Shown here in pieces: positions 21,901 through 34,700 of a stretch of DNA of 64,000 bases. The position numbers and the translations under genes are program-made. Source of the DNA: Gymnopus androsaceus JB14 (taxonomy: Eukaryota > Basidiomycota > Agaricomycetes > Agaricales > Omphalotaceae); the NCBI GenBank assembly GCA_009733575.1, contig ML769513.1, positions 116,407 to 180,406 on the forward strand, read 5' to 3'. The notes beneath the pieces were generated by a model. It was not told the DNA's origin, made no database searches, and saw only the letters and a list, made by a program, of their open reading frames with translations. Each line of letters starts with the position of its first letter. The stretch's first letter is position 1.

Positions 21901-24900
21901 GACTTTCTTATACCGTGCTTCATCGAACTCGGCGCCAAACACGATGTTATCCTAAAAACATATACATAAGATTAGAGCTCATACGAAGCAGAAAAAACTT
22001 ACCCGTATCGTGGCATTTTGCACCCAAGACTCCTGCGCCGCATAAGCGATTCCCGACGCACGAGGTATACCATACCATGACTCTGGACTAGACGGCACAA
22101 AATGCATTTCCGAAAGCAACGCCATGAGAACGCTGGTCTTGCCACTACCGGTTGGTCCTACAATCATGTTGATAACGCCCTTCTTGAAAAAAAGCTCGTC
22201 CTGAATCTTGAGGAGGAATTTGCGGCGAGAGGGGGTATGGGATCCATCATTTTCATCTTCGGCAGACCAGGCAAAGGTGGCATTGCGGAAACCGATAGCG
22301 TCAGGTGTGGGAGGAGGCGAAGAGATTATTGTTGCATCTACTCCGGCTTCGTACCCGGACCACGAATCTAGCAGTTCCGTCTATGCATAATCAGCGGATG
22401 GATGAACATGCAGGGAAGAAACGCGCTCACATCGTATAGAAAGTCGGTGATTCGGTCCAATGAGACCTTTCCATTCAGAGATTGTGTTGTCAAGAATATC
22501 ATCATTCTAAGAAGGCTATCAAAAAAAAAAGTGTGAGTACGAACAAACGCAATGATTGTAGGTTACCCATACTTGCTGAATTTATCAAACACGACCATAG
22601 AACTGAAGACTTTTGATGCAGTTAGCTCTTTGCCCATAACAAGCGTCTACCTAGACGCATTAGAAACTCGATTCGTTCTAGAAAAAAAGATAGACAGACA
22701 CTGAAAAGGATTAGTAAAAGCTCCAATCTAGGAGTGGATTTCAACGAGCTCACTAAGTCGAGTAGGTAGCCAACATCGTCAAGACCGGAATAATATGACT
22801 AGAGAAAACGCTCAGCAAATAGCAGGGGAAAGAACCGTGGCATGATACTCACTTTGCAATCGCAGTCATCATTCCCAGCAAACGCAACCTCTTGATGAAA
22901 GAGATCTCCTCCTCCCGCTTGACCCCTATACGCTCATTCATCTTTTTCTCCCATCCGAACATCTTCACCATCCTCAGAACATTCATTACTGCGATGAAGT
23001 CAGAAAAAAAAACTTCGAATTCGAAGCCGTCAAGTGAAAACTTACTCTCTGTCACGACTTGCACCCGAGCATCAGTACGCTTCATTCGCGCTTTTTGAGC
23101 TTTTTGTATAAAGCGGGTTAGAGAGCCTGGGACAGGAAACAAGATTATGATCACTGCCAATCCGACAAAAGCACTATGCAGACGAAAATCAACAAGCAGG
23201 ACAAGAACCACAAGCATGGATGCACACCTATACCCCAAAATCCCATACAAAAACCAAATGCATAGCACCACTTGAATCGGTACCAGCGCAAAAAGCCTCA
23301 CGAAATCCTTCGCATCTACAATGTTCTGAAGATCCGTGCTGACAAGGTTGTTGAGTTTACCGACCAAGTTTTTGGAAGATTCTGAACTCTTGGTATTTGC
23401 CGGACTCGGAGGTTTGGTTGGAGATGATCCACCAGCGACAGGAGCAGGGCCCTTTGCTCCAGGCACTCCCTTGAGACTCCCGGCATGAGATTGACTTCCA
23501 GATGTGGAACTCGCCTGTAATGTTTCCTCCCTGGAATGGGTAGCCGATCGCAGTGTTTCGTCATCACTACCGTCTTCATCACCGTCTTGAGAGCCAGATG
23601 ATGCCGAAGTTGGTGAGGTGTCAGCCAAGGACGCAGTATCTGCCCGCGGTTGTTGATCCGCTTCGCTTTTGGATGTCTCTGCTTTGACACGTATACGGAG
23701 AGCGTGTTCAAAGACGACTTGCGTGATGATGCTTTCTGTATGGACAATGGAGCGTGTCTAGAAAATGAATGAATATTTGTGTAGGACTCCGAAAAGGTAG
23801 TGGCTTACGCTGACGAAGATGTACCATTCAAAGGCAATAGAAGAAATGGTGGGTCCCAAGAGAAGCCATAGAACCCATACCCATGGCCGTACGGTGGTGC
23901 CTACACCCTTATTCTCAATATATCTATTAAACGCATCACGTTTAATCCTAGGAACAATTAACCAATGAAAAAGATCTCGACCCACCTAAGGAGCTGGTTT
24001 ACACCAATAGGTGTAGATAAATCTGCTCCAGCTTGTAGCATGGTCATCAAAGCCATGATGGAATACTCTTTCCAAAAGATGCGCATGAGCGAGAAGAACA
24101 GATGCCTACGCTTTTTCAAGCCAGAGAACCTATCCAGATGCTAATACACGAAAACTATGAGCAGGAGCACAGTGTACTTCGGTGAAACGCACCTTGAACG
24201 CTCTCAATCGAAGGTTTTTGGCATAGTCATAATCGGCCAGAGGAGGAAGATGGTCATATGGCAGATGAGAGACCGTACGTGCTTCAAAGACGATGGGATC
24301 CAGAAAGAAGTAGAACACGAGTGAGAAGAGGGAAGCGGTCTGCTCAGGTGCTGGGTTAGGGGAAGGTTCCTTGAGAAATAAGCTGATTGTAAGTCGTGTA
24401 TAATAGATATACACGGAAGGAAGCTTACTTTTGGGTTGTGGGGGATATATCGTCTTGGAATAGCAAGGGGTATTACGATTGCGAGGATGAATAGTAACGC
24501 AATCTTGACCCAGATAAACCAACCTTCCTCGATATCGAGAGGCGTCAAGTCGAAAGTTGCAGATGGATAGAGATCCCGGTAGCCAAACACGGTGAAGGAG
24601 ATCAACCACAACGTATTAGCATGACGAGTTAATACATCGCTCCATTTGACGGGTGTTAACATTGATAGCGCGGTCAAAATCACCGTGTAAGCCTGTGTGT
24701 ATGTACAGCATGTCAGGTTTTCAGCCAGATTGGAAAAAAGTTCGAAACACACCGATGTAATGCTTAGAGCAATAACAATCCGTCGCGTACTATCACCAGA
24801 TTTGAATGCCGAAACGAATGAAAGCAGGGTGAGAGCTGAAGACAGCACAAGTCGAAGGCCCATAAAAGTAAAGATCCATCCGCCTCCTAGCTGACTGACG

Positions 24901-25212
24901 TGTTTCTTGAATGGATTTTGACTGACTTCAGTAACAATAGCTGGTTCTGCAGGAGTTTTTCGGACATGGGCCACTATTTTAGAGCCAACAAGGTGGGAAA
25001 CGAGCAATACTAGAGATATCGCAGCTGCATAAACCATCAACATTTCTTCTATTGGAGATGTACTGGGTTGTGGGGACTTGTCCCTGTGACAGAACGAAGT
25101 CGTCAATCCAGAATCTAATTCAGTGACTAGACGCGAAGACTTACGAGAAAAAGGAGTCCAGATACAAGACATCCAGCCGCATTGCGACCTGAGAGATGGA
25201 ACCGACCTCCAT
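18932..25212 (-). CDS. Full-size ABC transporter, ABCC/MRP type with extra N-terminal membrane domain
   Basis: Many short exons run from the ATG at 25212 ([17 protein letters not shown]) to the TGA at 18932. Order: an N-terminal hydrophobic domain with about five membrane spans (TMD0-like); the conserved cytosolic linker ([21 protein letters not shown]); TMD1 with a long acidic Ser-rich cytosolic insertion at about 23330-23620; NBD1 with Walker [10 protein letters not shown], signature [14 protein letters not shown] and Walker [11 protein letters not shown] (Asp instead of the catalytic Glu, as usual in ABCC NBD1); TMD2; and NBD2 with [23 protein letters not shown] and LILDEATSA. This is typical of vacuolar or plasma-membrane exporters of glutathione conjugates and drugs (Ycf1/Yor1 relatives). 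Two apparent indels of opposite sign near 19765 and 19690 shift about 25 codons just after NBD2 Walker A. Confidence 0.9.
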
Positions 25213-25640
25213 AACAGCTTCGAATTCCTCGCTGTCCAAGGTCAAGCATAACAGACCCTGGGCGTTCTATTTATGATAAGGAAGCACACGGATAATTGAG
25301 TCATCTTCCCATTATCGTGTGATAAAGATCCTGTTCTTATCAGATGGCGCTCAAGCGCCAAAGTAGACGATGGCTAGAATTTGAAAGTTGAACAGTGTCA
25401 AAATGCGACGACTCTAGAAACTAAACCGACCGGGGTTTGTAGTGGATACCGGTACTCTAGATGGCTCTAGTAAGTACTTAATGAAAGTTGAAACGTTCGA
25501 CAGAGAGAAAGAAGGAAAGGGTTGTATTTTTATGAGATCCAAGTATGATTGAGAGCGATATAGGGAGAAAAAAATGTACAGTAGATGGAAGCGATCTGAA
25601 ATCCGGGGGAAAAAATGAACTCAACATGAGTATGCTGAGG
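25213..25640. promoter_or_regulatory. ABC transporter 5' flank with a GGCGCT/AGCGCC palindrome
   Basis: The region contains a perfect 16-base palindrome at 25345-25360 (TGGCGCTCAAGCGCCA reads as an inverted repeat around CA/AG), about 130 bases upstream of the transporter start. It resembles the AGGCGCCT element near 15537. A role in regulation is inferred only. Confidence 0.35.
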
Positions 25641-25677
25641 ATGTTTGACTATGGATCTTTGTCTACCTTTTCCATAT

Positions 25678-26935
25678 TTACAATTTATTTTGCGCGATAA
25701 TTACCTTGAAGTTCGGTGCATTAGAGGACCCTTGCTTTATGAGCGGAAGTTGAAACTTGAAAGTAAAGCTCTAGAACAGCAGCATCTTGCCCCCACACCT
25801 AAAAACACTGAGGATTGGTCTTTGCAATGAAAAATATCTTATAGGACCCACATAATAGCTACACACCTTGGCTCCAGATGCGTTCAGTGGCATAACAGAG
25901 AACGATGCCTCTGCCATATTTCCTTCAGGGTAACTGATCTTGAATGATATATATACTGTCGGATATATCCGCGAGTTTTACGAGCTTGCGAAGCTCAACT
26001 GCAAGCTTGGGTTTTTGAGGTGATGACCTGAATACAATGATAATCTCGGTCGTCAGATAGAGGATTACAGTGTACGTTCTATTTAGAAAAAGACCAGGCA
26101 ACCTTTCCAGCTGTTTTCCTAGCCGGTCCTCCGCTTCCCGAGACGCCTGTGGCGGCTTCCCAGGACAGGAAACTGCCTCAATGAATCCCAAGACTCACAA
26201 AGCAGACGATCTGAGGCTGGCAGTGAGGGCGACAATTATTTGTCTCGGTTTTGGATACTCTTTAACCTGTGTGCACTACTCAATGTCAAATTCAAATCAT
26301 GAAGAGTTGCTCGAGCAACAAGATCACTCTGTATTATGGCAAGAATCAGTGATTTTGGCAATGTATACCATACCGGTACAATTGAGGTAGCTCAGGTGCG
26401 TCTCGTAAGTGGTTCCAGGCGTAATAATGTCGCGTAGCGCAGACAATTAAATCATAGAATTTATTGCCACGACTGGAAAAGTGGAGTTGTTTCCTTCCGA
26501 CGTAGTAAGGCTGGGACTACAAGACCAAGATCAGATGTACTGCAACATATATCGATATATATGAATGCCGACTCACTTTATTCCACAGAAAATTTACGAC
26601 TGGGGAATCAGTTTGACAGTGAAAAGAAAAAAAAAGAGCTGAAGAACATACTATCAAGATTTCCATGAGATGGTCTGGCATTCCTTTTGGGTGTTCATCT
26701 GCTGAATATGTAACACTTTTTGTTCTGGGCCGCTTCAGTGGCTTGGAAGGAGAGTAGGGGCTAGGTTTTGGTTTTCGAGATACAGAATACCTATTCGAGT
26801 CACTCTCTGTTTATCTGAGTGGCGTTCACGTTTCAACTTGTCATGACTGGTCTTGTGGTTTCGGGGAAAGCGACGAAACTCGGGAGTCTGAATAGAAGGA
26901 TTGATATTAGAAAATGTGAATTCAAATAGATAGTC
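25678..26935 (-). pseudogene. Decayed paralog of the TDG-type DNA glycosylase
   Basis: Minus-strand segments line up in order with the intact glycosylase at 11868-13184. These are TPEFRRFPRNHK near 26890, SPYSPSKPLKRPRTKS then GMPDHLMEIL near 26680-26760, a spliced WNNPS in place of GINPS, GNKFYDLI in place of NNAFWECL, CFVSLGFIEAVSCPGKPPQA near 26150, and a C-terminal LIKQGSSNAPNF near 25710 with a TAA at 25678. At least two frame changes and loss of the ETLFFAIPSTS loop (now EIIIVFRSSPQ) argue for decay. The middle part with the RPTPS segment is not recognisable. The similarity extends along the whole gene, introns included, so the paralog arose by DNA duplication and is older than the dehydrogenase tandem copies. 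Confidence 0.68.
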
Positions 26936-28700
26936 TGATAGTGGACGGGATTTCGCGCTGTTGTAGATGAACGTTAGGAGAGACGTTAGACTTAATTATA
27001 GTTCCAGGACGCGTTCAACTTGATTCAACTGACATAGTTATGCGTTTTATGCGGAGTTTAGAAAACCGACGCGACTGAAATCGTCATTATTTTCACTGTA
27101 AATTACAGTAAGATAGTGCCTGAGTTGCGACGAGAATTGTGTAGCAGTTTACGGGAAGATATCTTGCAGGCAAAAAAAGGAACGTATAGGCAAACAAGGA
27201 ACATACCGAGTACAAGGCTAGAGTGGAGCTGGACGTCAACAAAAAATCACAGGTTCAAAGTTGTTTGGAACTTTGGAATACAAAGAAAGTGGAAGCGAAG
27301 AACAAATAATGTACCCAAATTTCACAGGCCATTTCTTCTCCTAACTCAACCATCATGATCACGGTGATCACCAACCACTGCTTCCTGGTTCTTTCTCGTT
27401 ACTTGTTTTCTCGCTGTTTGCAGATACGAGGATGACAGGTGCACATTTATCATGAACAAAGAGCTTCTGACATTGAAGCCAACCCCTCGAAGACTGTATA
27501 ATCAATCTAGGTCCACAGTTCTTCAATGGACGACTCAGACCACGGGTTTCTTCCTTCCTTACGAAACGCCGATACATTGTCGCTATTTTTTCCCCTCTCT
27601 CTCTCTGAGCCAACAGCAACATGGTCATCATGCCAACTGCACCATTTCACGGAGGAACGACGGCTGGATGAGCTGTTAGAGCGGTGTTGGAGGGTCCCCA
27701 TGGAGCAGCGGTACATCTAAGGTATAACTTTAGCTTTGCCAGAGACTGCCTACGGAGACAAGCTATCATTCGGGAAAATGTGCGTTTGTTTGAAGTTTGT
27801 TTGGATGCATCTAACTTTCTACGCAGAGAGATTTTGCGCTGGGACCTTTTTTCAGGGGAAGATAAAGCAGGTATTACCGAAGATATCAAGAAGATTTTGA
27901 GCGAAAGTGCTGGGTGGACGGCGTTGACTCTCGGTACATATACTCTCGGTACATATGGCATCTTATAGTGCTAAAGCACCGTCACATGCTGGAACTAGGG
28001 GATTTATCCGAAATCGGCTGGGTCTTGCTTGCAAGATTGTAAGCAGCACTACATTGCTCTATCCAAGCCAAGCCCGATAGCATCTTATCTGCTTATGTTC
28101 ATATCGGAGCATCGGAGAAACATCGAGTTCCAAGTTTTAAGGCATCGGAAGGTTTTATTCCTAGAAACCATACCACTGCACTTTCGAAACAAGATGACGA
28201 AGTGAGAACTATCTCAGGGGCTGTGGATGGAAGGAATAAAACCACAGCGGGAAGGAAGAAGTAGAATGACGGGCAAATAATCTAGAAGCAATCCGAAGAG
28301 GTATGTTATGTTATGTATCTTATGTACAGCTCAAGTACAACTCAACCAAGAACGTTTATCCGATATCTCCATCTTCCACAAATAGATCCAGATTTTAATG
28401 ACAATTGGAGCGAGAAGTGCGCAAAAAACGGCTCGCGTATATCCGCGCGCGGACCTCGACTGACCAGGAGTTCTTTCAGCTCTGTTCGAGATCTAGGTAG
28501 CATTTTATTTTGGGGACCTCTCGTTACAAGTTCCTGTTCGTGATCTGAATGACTTTTTTATCTTGAAGTACTGCTACCGCTTTCATATCCGGGCCTTTGT
28601 GCCTTTGCAGCCACCTGCAGCGCGACTTTAATATGGCTTTCTAACCTCTATTCAATGGCTAGGTCTCTTGCATAAAGCTATTGTTATCCTGGATACGGAG
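26936..28700. other. Long intergenic region with only short ORFs
   Basis: No gene is supported. A 95-codon plus-strand frame at 27684-27968 has a protein-like composition (RREILRWDLFSGEDKAG) but no recognisable family. The promoter of the sedolisin gene lies at the right end. Confidence 0.4.
27927..27956 (+). repeat. 15 bp direct tandem repeat
   Basis: The 15-mer ACTCTCGGTACATAT occurs twice head to tail. In the short ORF that covers it, it encodes TLGTY twice. Confidence 0.9.
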
Positions 28701-28701
28701 C

Positions 28702-28708
28702 ATAAAAG
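28702..28708 (+). promoter_or_regulatory. TATA-like element of the sedolisin gene
   Basis: ATAAAAG lies about 50 bases upstream of the ATG at 28759, a usual core promoter distance for a fungal secreted-enzyme gene. Confidence 0.4.
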
Positions 28709-28758
28709 CTCAGTACTACGTCTCTGACTTACCAAGTGGTCTTCCCGATTCGCTCATC

Positions 28759-31281
28759 ATGGTTCGCCTTGCCTTCACCGCTCTCCTCTTTGCATTCGCT
28801 ACCTCCTTGGCGGCCCCCGCTCGTCGTGCCATGGTTGTACACGAGCAGCGGGAGCTTCCTGCTCATTTCGCCAGCGCCGGTGTACCTAGCCCAGACACTC
28901 CCCTTACCCTGAAGATTGCGCTCACAGCCAATGACAGGGATGGTCTGGAGCAGAGGGCCTTGGATGTCAGCACCCCCGGGAATATCTTGTATGGGCAACA
29001 TTTGAGCTTCGAGGAAGTATGTGTTTTATTCCTCTTCTGCAAACTTCGTCGAAGTATTTATTCCTGCCTCTAGGCCAAATCTTTTGCCGCTCCTCCCTCA
29101 GCGCGCGTTTCTGCTGTCAGTGCGTGGTTGAACGAGAATGGTGTCGCCGACATCACGACCAGCGGAGCGTTTGGACAATGGATTGGTTTCACTACCACTA
29201 TCTCGACTGCCAATGCACTTTTCGACGCTGACTTTCAAAACTTCACCGAGGTCGGCGGCCCAACTCAACTTACTAGGACTTTGGCGTACTCTATCCCTGC
29301 AGACCTGCAACAGCACATCAACTTGGTCTACCCTACCACGGACTTTGTGAGGAAGATTAGTGGAGGACCCAAATTCCAATCTTTCAAAAGCGTGAGCAAG
29401 ACTGCTAGAGCCCTCGCTGCTCCATCATCTTGCAATTCAACCGTAACGCCTGCCTGCGTCATGGTGAGCCTTTAGGGTTTCATTAATAGAACTTTTGCAC
29501 AATGAATATCCTATCAGGATCTGTATGGAATACCGATAACGCCAGCTACTGAAGCGTCAAACAAACTTGGTGTGTCTGGTTTCAGCGAACAGTGGCCTCA
29601 GGTAAGGAGATTATTACTCTTTCAAAAAAATAATCTCCTGATGATATCATACTAGACGGCAGACTTGAAGTCCTTCTTGGAAGAGTTTAGACCGGATACA
29701 TCACCAAGCACTACTTTCACAGTGATTGATATAGATGCCGGAGAAGACCCACAATCTCCGTCAGATGCTGGTAGCGAGGCTGTAAGCCGATCTATAACAT
29801 TCTCTTACTATTGATCTTACCTGGATGGGACGATAGAACATTGATGTCCAATACTCTGTCGGTATTGCCACTAACGTCCCAGTTACTTTCTATTCTGTTG
29901 GATCAGACAATCCGGATGGTATTCTCGGTTTCGAAGACATAATAAATGACATGCTCGCTGAGGCTGCTCCTCCTCACGTAAGTCATCCTTTGATGCGCCT
30001 TCGATGCACCTAGCTAACTTATTCCCGCGAACTAGGTTCTTACCACTAGGTGCAGTCCCTTATATTTCCGGTTTAACCTCAAGCTAACTGACTCTCTTCT
30101 TTTCAGCTACTTGTTCGCATATTCTCTTCCAAGCAAACTGACAATATTTACTGATGATTGATATAGGTTCGACGAGGATGAATTTACTCCCGACTTAGCA
30201 AAGTATGTATTAATCATTGTTATTTAACTTCATCACTCAACGTCTCCGTCTTAGTCAATTCTGCGATAATTATATGGCGGCTGGCGCACGAGGAGTTTCC
30301 ATTCTTTTCGCATCTGGTGGGTATTCCAATGCATTGACCTTGGCCTTTCAACTAACTCGACTTTCAGGTGATGGCGGCGTCGCCGGTACAACAGACGCGA
30401 GCTGTAGCTTCTTCATCCCGACATTTCCGAGTACTTGCCCCTGGGTAACTTCAGTGGGCGCCGTGCAGAGCGTCCCAGAAACCGGCGCTTACTTCAGCGC
30501 TGGTGGATATTCAAATCTTTTTTCGCGGCCGTCGTACCAGACCACAGCCCTCGCGAACTATCTCACCATCACTAACCTTACTACTAACGCTACCTACGAA
30601 GGAAAATTCTCTACTACCGGCCGTGGCTTTCCAGACGTCGCAGCACAAGGTCTGGTGCTCTTTTGTGGTGCCATTTCCAGCTGACCCATCTACAGGGTTC
30701 AACTTGGAAATTGTTAATGTAACACTGGAATTTTTTATGTTGCGAAGCACTGACGGATGAGCGTTTACAGGCTGGTGAAACTATTCTCGTTGGCGGAACT
30801 AGCTGTTCCTCCCCGATATTCACATCTGTAATTGCGTTGATAAATGACCGCCTCGTTGCTGCTGGCAATTCACCTCTTGGCTTCTTGAATCCCTTGTATG
30901 TCTTTTTATTTCTTCTAGGAATGCGGAATCGCTCACTGATTCTGCTCAGCTTGTACGCCAACCCAGGAAGCTTCTTTGATATAACCACCGGCAGCAATCC
31001 CGGATGTGAGCGAAGTTTTACAATATTCATTATTCATGTGTTGAGGATGACCTGTTCTCAGGTGACACTGACGGCTTTTCAGCGGCAGTCGGATGTGAGC
31101 CGCTTCAGTGCTTGTAAAAAAAGTTTCTTCAACTCACGTTTCTTCACAGGGGACCCCGTTACAGGTCTTGGTATGTCTCTCAACAGTTCCTGTTTCTCTC
31201 GTCGATGTGCTAAAAACTCCTGATGAAGGTACTCCCAACTTTGAAAGCCTCTTAGCTGCTGCTCTAGCGGCGGCTGCATAA
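28759..31281 (+). CDS. Secreted sedolisin-family (S53) serine-carboxyl peptidase, tripeptidyl-peptidase type
   Basis: Acid protease made as a secreted proenzyme. A signal peptide (MVRLAFTALLFAFATSLA) is followed by a prodomain (to about residue 200, ending near KTARALAAPSSCNSTVTPACV). The catalytic domain contains the Glu/Asp pair in GSEANIDVQYS, VLTTSY, FASGDGGVAG with the oxyanion Asp, and GGTSCSSPIFTSVIALIND, which holds the catalytic Ser. The end is GWDPVTGLGTPNFESLL, the C-terminal Ca-binding region typical of S53. More than ten exons keep the frame, including a 6-nt exon at 30107-30112. The stop is TAA at 31279-31281. The Ser motif reads GTSCSSP rather than the common GTSASAP. The gene looks intact; a role in extracellular protein degradation is expected. 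Confidence 0.9.
30107..30112 (+). other. 6-nt microexon in the sedolisin gene
   Basis: CTACTT is bounded by a TTTTCAG acceptor and a GT donor. Splicing it between the exon ending VLTTA and the one beginning TTCGACGAG gives VLTTSYLFDEDEF. This restores the family's TTSY segment and keeps the frame. The flanking introns are 57 and 54 nt, the normal size in this gene. Confidence 0.6.
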
Positions 31282-31787
31282 GGAAAGATTGATACAAAAA
31301 AAATAGCAGTAATATAAAAATTCAGTGTGGAGTATGTGGTACGTAAAACATTCCTTGCCGTAAAAGCGCAACGACAGAAATGCTCTTTGAACTCGAAACT
31401 AGTAAGTACTCATTTAGTCGACGGGAGTCGTGTCGAGTACAACAAGTTAAGGCATGGCATGGCATGGGCAGCTAGAGGCCAAAAGACGGCCTTAAAGTCA
31501 ACGCCGATGAACGTTTCAGGTTACCCAATTAGCTTCAATGTTTATTATAGCAAACTTTTCACAGTGCTCAGCGGAGTAACAGTGTCAAGCGATCGACATC
31601 GGCGTGCATGTACATGATTCAACCGTGTCCCTCAGGTTAAGCCTCGGAAGTCGGAGTCGAGGAAACTTGAAAGTATTTGTACTTCGATACGACGAGATCA
31701 GAATGACCAGAGAGCAATATCCAATATTAAAAAAATATAAGTATGTCCATTGTTAGATACATATTCGAACAGTAAATAATTCAATTC

Positions 31788-34700
31788 TCATGCCGACCTT
31801 GCAGCTCGTTCACATTCCACCAACATATCCACAAGACGGTCTCTCGCATCCTCCATCGCGCCACCTAGCTTATTCTCAGAGTCAAATACACTCGAGCCCA
31901 ACATGCGTCTTAACGCATAATGCAGCTTCATGTCCTGCCGAATCGGACTAGGAGGAGGACTCAACAGGATCGAGACTCCCGAGCTATGACCGTTTTGGAT
32001 AGATCCCAGAATCGAAGAAGAGAAAATTTGACGGTACAAAACCAGAGTGTTGAGCAATACACGTATCTCGGTGTCGAGATCTGGCTCCTCGTCATCGCTC
32101 TCGCCGTCGTCGCTGGGGATGGAGATGTCGTCGAGTTCCCAAACACCCATCGTCCACATCCTCTGCAATGTATCCCCGAGTTCAGCCATCTTTCCACCGA
32201 GAGATCTCGCAGCTTCAATGGTCTTTCTGCGCTCTTCCTCCTCACTGTCCTCGGAAGCAGTGTGGATAGTAGCCACGGCGCCATCCTCGAGCTCATAGCA
32301 CTGTTCTCCTGGAAGTACGGTCTTGAGGAACATTATCTCTAGATGATGCTTCACCCTTTCCTTAACGAGCATGCAAGCAAGGACACCAATAGGAGAATAG
32401 CGGTTCCATTCGGCTTCCTTGACTTGTAATGCTGCTGGCGACTTTAAGCGGGTGATCGCTTCGTCTAGCGTGATGCTTTCGAGAACAAGTCGCTCATGAG
32501 GTCTAACTTGAACGCCGACGCCACCTTCGCGTACGCCACTGAAACCTTTGCGAGCCCGAGCAGCTTCCCAGACGGAGCGAGCGTGACGATGAGCAAAGCG
32601 ACCTAAAGGCCACAGAGCTAAAGCCAGAGTGGAGAGATCGGCTGCACTGGCAGTGAACCAGGACAGGTGAGAGCGCATGTGCCAGCAGGTCAACACGCGG
32701 TCGAATAAGGATGTTTTGCCTACAGAAATAGAGATGTTGTTAATAAATTTGATACTTGACAAATAATGAATGACTGACCTCCGAGAACCGAAATTTCACC
32801 CAACCGAACCCAAGCTCTCTGCTCCAAGCCAGTCTGTTCAAACCCAGCGTTCTCTTTCGACTTGCCAACGATAGCTTTGACAGTTGCAAGGACGCCATGC
32901 TGACTATCAAGTGCATGGTGTAGCCCCGCTGCCTCGTTTTCAGTCCCGCGGTTCGACGACGAGAGCGCAGCGACAAGAGATGCCGACCGGGAGCGTGCAA
33001 GTTTGGGCGGAGATGGTGGTCGAGAAGCAAACTTCTTCAGCGAAACATATTTCGCCGAAATGTATTTGAATAAACCGGGATACCAAGGAGCTAGAATGGA
33101 GGAGAATACGAGGATAGAAACCAGTAAGTGGAAGGCTTGGATGACATCATGCCATGCCCATCCAGCAGGATGTCCATGGGCCGCTGAAGGTAAGCCATGA
33201 GTAAGCACGGTTCCAGTGTGGGTATGGTTGGGCGGAGGATGCGATGACGACGAAGAGGAAGAAAACGGAGAGTTGAAAAAGGAAAATAGCGCAAAGGTGG
33301 CTAGGAGGTATTGCGTATGTTGGGGATGTGGCTGAGGCTGGACGACGGAGCCTTGGGCGCCAGACTGAATCGGTGCAGAGGAGGGTTCAATCACAGCAGC
33401 GGTGACGGGAGGTACAACCTTGCGAGGACGGCCTCTTTTGCGCTTCTCCGGAACCACAACGCTTCCATCGGGAAGGACAACAGGTTGCGGAGGGGGAGGG
33501 GGAGGGCGCTTTTCTTTAGGCTCTTTCTTTACTGGGGCAAGCTTGGGCTTCTTCCGCTTCCTTGCTCCCTCGTCGTCAGCATCGTCATCGTCTCCGCTGC
33601 CCCCGCCCTCGTCGTCACTGCCACCGTCGTCCATTTCTTCCCCTTCGACTTCGTCTTTTTCTTCTCCGCCAAACTTCTCCTTCCATTCCCGCTCCCACTC
33701 ACGCAGCAGGGCTGGCCCACCGACCAGCCCGTTCACGAGTGCTTTCAAGCCTTCCTGTTCACGTCTGAGACGATTCTCTCGCTTCTTGAGAACGCTGGAT
33801 GTGTGTGAGTTGTAGCTCGAAACGACAGTCAAACGACATACCGGATATACTCCACGGCCTTACCCAAGACATTGGCTTTACTGCACTTTCTCGCCACCTT
33901 GACTCCATCAACGAATCCCCGTTCGTCGATCGTGTCGACGACATCCTCGCCATCCTCTCCTTCCTTCTTTACCGTGCTTCCAAAGACAACGTCCTGGCCA
34001 AGGGTAGCGTTCTTTCCCTTGGTCTTCTTTCCTCCTCCACCTACTCCGCACCCTTCTTTATCCCTGAGCACCCGAAGAGCCGGAACAGCCATTCTCAAGC
34101 TCATAATTCTAGCGTTGAGATTCGTGCGATATCGCCGTTCGATTGTTGTGTGGCTAGTTTTGGGTCGTGCAATCATACCCATAGAGGCACCAGCACTCAT
34201 GTAGGTGTTGATATCGGAGACGGACGTGTTCATAGCAAGGTTGGCGTTGATGGACTCGGATGGGGGAGGAGTTGTGGGTGGAGGAGTGGAAGGAGCTGAA
34301 GATACAGATCCTGAAGAAGATCCCGCTGAATTCGGAGAGGAAGGCTGTAGGAGGGAAAAGGTCGATGCAGATGAGTGTTGGCCAGTGAACATGACAAAGT
34401 TGGGAGGAATTTCTGCGGGAAGCTTAATGAGTAGAAAAAGTCTGCAGTAGCGAAGCGAACCTACCATTGGTCTGTTGCATGCGGGCATCCATGGGAACTG
34501 CAAGCATTACTCCCGCTGACTGCCGCACTCTCTGAGCCAGTTCTTCTGCGGCTGATGCAGGGGCAATAGACTCGGAAGCGGGTTGCGCCTCGATCACCGA
34601 AGATAAAGATGCGCCAGAAGACGACGACGAGGAAGTTACACTGAGTCTCCTCCCAAATGGCTGGTTTGAAGTAGACATGTCCACGTCTGGTTGGAAAGTA

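Noticed and set aside
33402..33815. Long plus-strand Ser/Pro/Gly-rich frames opposite the SREBP gene
   Set aside because: They are the antisense of the acidic and AT-hook region of a well-supported gene; low-complexity coding DNA often leaves the opposite strand open.
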